34,046 nucleotides of DNA, from contig JAJYCP010000005.1 in NCBI GenBank assembly GCA_021778295.1, positions 1 to 34,046 on the forward strand, given 5' to 3'. The stretch comes from a bacterium. Lineage in GTDB: Bacteria; Patescibacteriota; Minisyncoccia; Phycocordibacterales; Phycocordibacteraceae. Positions 31,255-34,046 of the stretch are shown here, piece after piece. How positions within the stretch are numbered: position 1 is the first letter of the stretch; each line of letters opens with the position of its first letter. The position numbers and the translations under genes are program-made. The notes beneath the pieces were generated by a model. The model worked only from the letters and a program-made list of their open reading frames with translations. It was not told where the DNA came from and did no database searches.

Positions 31255-31872
31255 ATGAAATTCATTCTCGCAAAGAAAAAGGGCATGACCCGGATCTTCA
31301 CGGAAGACGGACGCGCGAAAGCGGCTACTATTTTGGGTGCCGGAGCTATGACCGTTACGCAGGTAAAGAGCGCGGAGGGTAAAGACGGCTATGCGGCAAT
31401 CCAGGTCGGTACGGGTATTCGCAAAACGAAAAATATCAGCAAGGCTGTTTTGGGACATACCAAAGGCAAGGGCTATGCGGCTCTGCGCGAGTTCCGTACC
31501 GCCAACGCTGCAGCTGAAATCGGCAGTGAGATCGACGTATCGATTTTTGCCGTCGGCGACACGGTGCGTGTTTCAGGCCTTACCAAAGGCAAGGGGTTTG
31601 CGGGCGTGGTGAAACGCCACGGTTTCCATGGCGGTCCGCGCACCCACGGTCAGAAACACTCCGAACGCGAGGCCGGTTCCATCGGCGGATCGGGCGGGCG
31701 GGCGGGCGGGCGTGTTGCCAAAGGTATTCGCATGGCCGGCCGCATGGGTCAGGATCGCGTCACGATTGAGAATCTCAAGGTGCTTTCCGTCGATGCGGCG
31801 GCGGGCGAGATCGTCGTCTCGGGAGCGGTACCGGGCGCCCGCGGCACGCTTCTCGAGATAGTCTCCGCATAA
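31255..31872 (+). CDS. rplC: 50S ribosomal protein L3
   Basis: Large-subunit protein near the peptidyl-transferase centre. From the ATG at 31255 it has 205 residues, with MKFILAKKKGMTRIF at the start, KGKGFAGVVKRHGFHGG, RTHGQKHSEREAGSIGG and GRMGQDRVTIENL, all hallmark segments of L3. The frame is open for about 40 more codons upstream, but the family N-terminus starts at this ATG and the promoter lies within that stretch. It is the first gene after an internal terminator that cuts the S10 operon. Confidence 0.97.
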   Translation: MKFILAKKKGMTRIFTEDGRAKAATILGAGAMTVTQVKSAEGKDGYAAIQVGTGIRKTKNISKAVLGHTKGKGYAALREFRTANAAAEIGSEIDVSIFAVGDTVRVSGLTKGKGFAGVVKRHGFHGGPRTHGQKHSEREAGSIGGSGGRAGGRVAKGIRMAGRMGQDRVTIENLKVLSVDAAAGEIVVSGAVPGARGTLLEIVSA

Positions 31873-31882
31873 TTTGCATACC

Positions 31883-32635
31883 ATGGCAACCACAAAGAAA
31901 ACGACACCGAGAAAGAAAACCGCCGCAACGCCCGCAGTGCGTGCGCAGAAAGCCGCACCCTCTTCGCTTGAACTGGCAATCTTTTCCATGGACGGCGGGA
32001 AAGTCGGGACCATCGCGCTTCCGGATGCGCTTTTCGGCGCGCCCTGGAGAAGCGACCTCGTGCACCAGGTGACAACCGCGATGCAGGCGAACGCGCGCCA
32101 AAACCGCGCCCACACGAAAGACCGTTCCGAAGTCTCGGGCGGCGGCAAGAAGCCGTGGAAACAAAAGGGTACCGGTCAGGCGCGCCACGGCTCGAGCCGT
32201 TCGCCGATCTGGCGCCACGGCGGCGTCACGTTCGGTCCGCGCAAAGAGCGCGATTACAGCGAGAAGATCAACCGCAAGATGCGTATCAATGCGCTTATCT
32301 CGGTTCTTTCGAGGAAAGCGAAAGATGATGAAATAATCCTGGTAGACAAGTTTTCCTTTGCCGCGCCGAAGACGGCGCTCGCCAAGAGCGCACTCCTCGC
32401 GCTCGCCAAGGGTTCCGCCGCCGCTTCGCTTGCCGCAAAAAAGAAAAACGCGGCGCTCCTCGCGCTCGCCGGCTATGACGGCAATGCGGTGAAAAGTTTC
32501 CGCAATCTCGGTTCGGTCGCAACGGAGGAGGCGCGCAACCTGAACCCGGTGGATGTGATGACGCACAAATATCTCATTATAGAAAATCCGGAGGCAGCAT
32601 TCGCCGTGCTTCTTGCCCGCGCCAAAGCTAAATAA
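31883..32635 (+). CDS. rplD: 50S ribosomal protein L4
   Basis: Binds 23S rRNA and lines the peptide exit tunnel. The 250 residues contain the conserved loop SGGGKKPWKQKGTGQARHGS and SPIWRHGGVTFGPRKERDY, and end with the usual C-terminal domain (NPVDVMTHKYLIIENPEA). A Lys/Thr/Ala-rich N-terminal extension of about 28 residues precedes the family start (LELAIFSMDGG). L4 is slightly longer than the common 205 residues, also because of an Ala/Lys-rich insert near residues 170-195. It starts 10 bp after rplC without a Shine-Dalgarno sequence. In other bacteria L4 regulates this operon. Confidence 0.97.
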   Translation: MATTKKTTPRKKTAATPAVRAQKAAPSSLELAIFSMDGGKVGTIALPDALFGAPWRSDLVHQVTTAMQANARQNRAHTKDRSEVSGGGKKPWKQKGTGQARHGSSRSPIWRHGGVTFGPRKERDYSEKINRKMRINALISVLSRKAKDDEIILVDKFSFAAPKTALAKSALLALAKGSAAASLAAKKKNAALLALAGYDGNAVKSFRNLGSVATEEARNLNPVDVMTHKYLIIENPEAAFAVLLARAKAK

Positions 32636-32641
32636 ACTACC

Positions 32642-33001
32642 ATGGCAATCTTCGGCACAACCAAAAAAGAGAAAGAGGCAAAACGCGTAGGGCAGACGCG
32701 CGCGCGGAAACTCGCGAGCGGCATCGCGCACGAAATCATTCGCGCGCCGTGGTTCTCCGAAAAAGCGCTTATTGCGACCGAGAAAGGCGTCTACACGTTT
32801 TCCGTGCCGGCGCGCGCTAGCAAAGCCGATATCGCCGGCGCGCTCAAAGAAATATACAAGGTCGCTCCGCGGAAGATCCGCATCGTGAATCTCCCCGCGA
32901 AACGCAAAGCGATGCGTACGCGCCGCGGCGTGGGCACGCGCGCCGCGCGCCGCAAGGCCTACGTGTATCTGAAAGCGGGCGACACCATTCAGTTCGCCTA
33001 A
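32642..33001 (+). CDS. rplW: 50S ribosomal protein L23
   Basis: Exit-tunnel-rim protein and docking site for trigger factor and SRP. The 119-residue chain has the L23 core HEIIRAPWFSEKALI, YTFSVPARASKADI, ALKEIYKVAPRKIRIVN and the C-terminal YVYLKAGDTIQF. About 27 extra N-terminal residues (MAIFGTTKKEKEAKRVG onward), rich in Lys and Arg, precede the core. The gene starts 6 bp after rplD and is followed by rplB at 20 bp. No ribosome binding site is visible. Confidence 0.96.
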   Translation: MAIFGTTKKEKEAKRVGQTRARKLASGIAHEIIRAPWFSEKALIATEKGVYTFSVPARASKADIAGALKEIYKVAPRKIRIVNLPAKRKAMRTRRGVGTRAARRKAYVYLKAGDTIQFA

Positions 33002-33021
33002 GTCGCCTAAATTATTTTCGT

Positions 33022-33870
33022 ATGAAATCCTATCGTCCCACCACCAAGAGCCGCCGCCACATGACCACGCTGCCGTACCGGGAGCTCCTCTCGGGCGATG
33101 CGCCGCACAAGCCATTGATGAAAAAGAAAAAGCGTCAGGGCGGCCGGAACGGTTTCGGACGCATTACGACGCGCCATCAGGGCGGCGGTCACAAGCGCCG
33201 TTTGCGCGATGTGGATTTTATCTATGACAAGAAAGATATTCCGGCGAAAATAGAAACCGTCGAATATGATCCTTTCCGTTCCGCCTTCATCGGACTCGCG
33301 CTCTACCGCGACGGCGCGCGTCGCTACGTCGTCCTTCCCAAAGAGCTCGGCGTCGGTTCTTCTTTTGTCGTTTCGGAACATGCGCCGCTTACGCTCGGGA
33401 ACCGTCTCCCGCTCGGCAAAATCCCCGTCGGTACTTTTGTGTACAACGTCGAGCTTTCTCCGGGCGCGGGCGCCGTACTCGCCCGTTCCGCCGGGAACGC
33501 CGCCGAAGTGGTTGCGCATGACGCGGGGTATGCACAATTGAAACTTCCCTCAAGCGAGATCCGCAAAGTGTCCGATCTCGCATGGGCGAGCATCGGCACG
33601 GTCGGCAACGAAGAGTACAATCTCGTTGTCATCGGTAAAGCGGGGCGCAGCCGCTGGATGGGCATCCGCCCGACCGTCCGCGGAACCGCTATGAACCCCG
33701 TCGACCACCCCCATGGCGGCGGCGAAGGAAAACAAGGCCGCGGCCTCAAGCGTGCAAAGACCATGTGGGGAAAGCCCTCCGGCAAGGGACAGAAGACGCG
33801 AACGCCGAAAAAGTACTCGAATAATCTTATTATCTCCCGTAGGAAAGTCGGTAAGAAGCGCAAGGGTTAA
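33022..33870 (+). CDS. rplB: 50S ribosomal protein L2
   Basis: Large-subunit protein important for subunit association and peptidyl transfer. The 282 residues include GGRNGFGRITTRHQGGGHKR, GDRLPLG-like GNRLPLGKIPVGT, AGRSRWMGIRPTVRGTAMNP and the family signature VDHPHGGGEGK with the conserved histidine, ending SRRKVGKKRKG. The length is normal. It is closed by a terminator at 33891-33915, so rpsS, rplV and rpsC, which usually follow in the S10 operon, are not directly downstream on this transcript. Confidence 0.98.
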   Translation: MKSYRPTTKSRRHMTTLPYRELLSGDAPHKPLMKKKKRQGGRNGFGRITTRHQGGGHKRRLRDVDFIYDKKDIPAKIETVEYDPFRSAFIGLALYRDGARRYVVLPKELGVGSSFVVSEHAPLTLGNRLPLGKIPVGTFVYNVELSPGAGAVLARSAGNAAEVVAHDAGYAQLKLPSSEIRKVSDLAWASIGTVGNEEYNLVVIGKAGRSRWMGIRPTVRGTAMNPVDHPHGGGEGKQGRGLKRAKTMWGKPSGKGQKTRTPKKYSNNLIISRRKVGKKRKG

Positions 33871-33890
33871 AATTTTACGAATCGCAAAAC

Positions 33891-33915
33891 CCCCGCACGA
33901 AAGTGCGGGGCTTTT
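33891..33915 (+). terminator. Terminator after rplB
   Basis: ccccgcac-gaaa-gtgcgggg (33891-33910) is a perfect 8-bp stem with a GNRA-type loop, followed by cttttg. It lies 20 bp after the rplB stop codon and directly before palindromic element copy C. Confidence 0.88.
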
Positions 33916-33920
33916 GTTTG

Positions 33921-34046
33921 AACCCATTTCAAAACGCCGCTCGGGTATGCCGCAGGAAAGGTACGCCGTCTTTTTCTGCTGAAAAAGCGTCTCGCTCTCG
34001 CCTCGTCAGGCTCCGAGAGCCCTTTCCTGCGGCATACCCCTCGCGT
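33921..34046. repeat. Palindromic intergenic element, copy C (cut by window edge)
   Basis: The left end aacccatttcaaaac is the inverse of the right end of copy A. An 18-bp perfect stem is formed by 33943-33960 (starts gggtatgccgcagg) and 34022-34039. Inside is ctttttc-tgct-gaaaaag (33970-33987), identical to copy A. The right terminal arm runs off the window. Confidence 0.8.

Overview
The window looks like chromosome from a Patescibacteria/CPR bacterium, most likely Parcubacteria-like. This is inferred from gene content and protein style, not from a database search. Reasons: moderately GC-rich DNA, compact gene packing, standard stop-codon use with TGA as stop, tRNA genes without encoded CCA, very few Shine-Dalgarno sequences, no biosynthetic operons, and a run of Ala/Ser/Thr/Pro-rich secreted or membrane proteins of the kind common in that group.

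Layout. (1) 1-6 kb: inorganic pyrophosphatase with a small membrane protein, ClpP, RNase Y, HU, a lone CysH-type reductase, tRNA-Gly and a secreted trypsin-like protease. (2) 6-11 kb: tRNA-Pro, YraN, tRNA-Gly, tRNA-Arg, CCA-adding enzyme, exonuclease III, a Xer recombinase and ribosomal protein S15. A cluster of parS-like palindromes and an AT-rich spacer with two DnaA-box-like sequences lie here. (3) 11-20 kb: NYN-domain protein, an unknown membrane protein, TraR/DksA-like protein, ComM, LysM/M23 peptidase, UvrD-like helicase, a membrane protein fused to a spermidine-synthase-like domain, and RsmA. (4) 20.6-26.1 kb: a tightly packed four-gene operon with a VirB6/TrbL-like membrane protein, probably part of a type IV secretion-like or surface apparatus. 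(5) 26.1-33.9 kb: str and S10 operons (rpsL, rpsG, fusA, tuf, rpsJ, rplC, rplD, rplW, rplB), cut by internal promoters and terminators and ending early after rplB.

How the genes fit together. Most genes serve translation, RNA maturation and decay, proteolysis and DNA maintenance. The CCA-adding enzyme is needed because none of the four tRNA genes encodes CCA. The four-gene operon and the secreted hydrolases point to envelope remodelling and exchange with other cells.

Most unusual signals. A family of palindromic intergenic elements is present in three copies whose stems show compensatory base changes. Five parS-like sites lie within 1.1 kb. Two tRNA genes each have a partial copy of their own 3' end about 170 bp downstream plus an inverted T-arm copy in between. 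Several genes have a -10 box only 6-9 nt before the start codon, suggesting leaderless mRNAs. Ribosomal protein S12 lacks a conserved proline next to its decoding-site loop.
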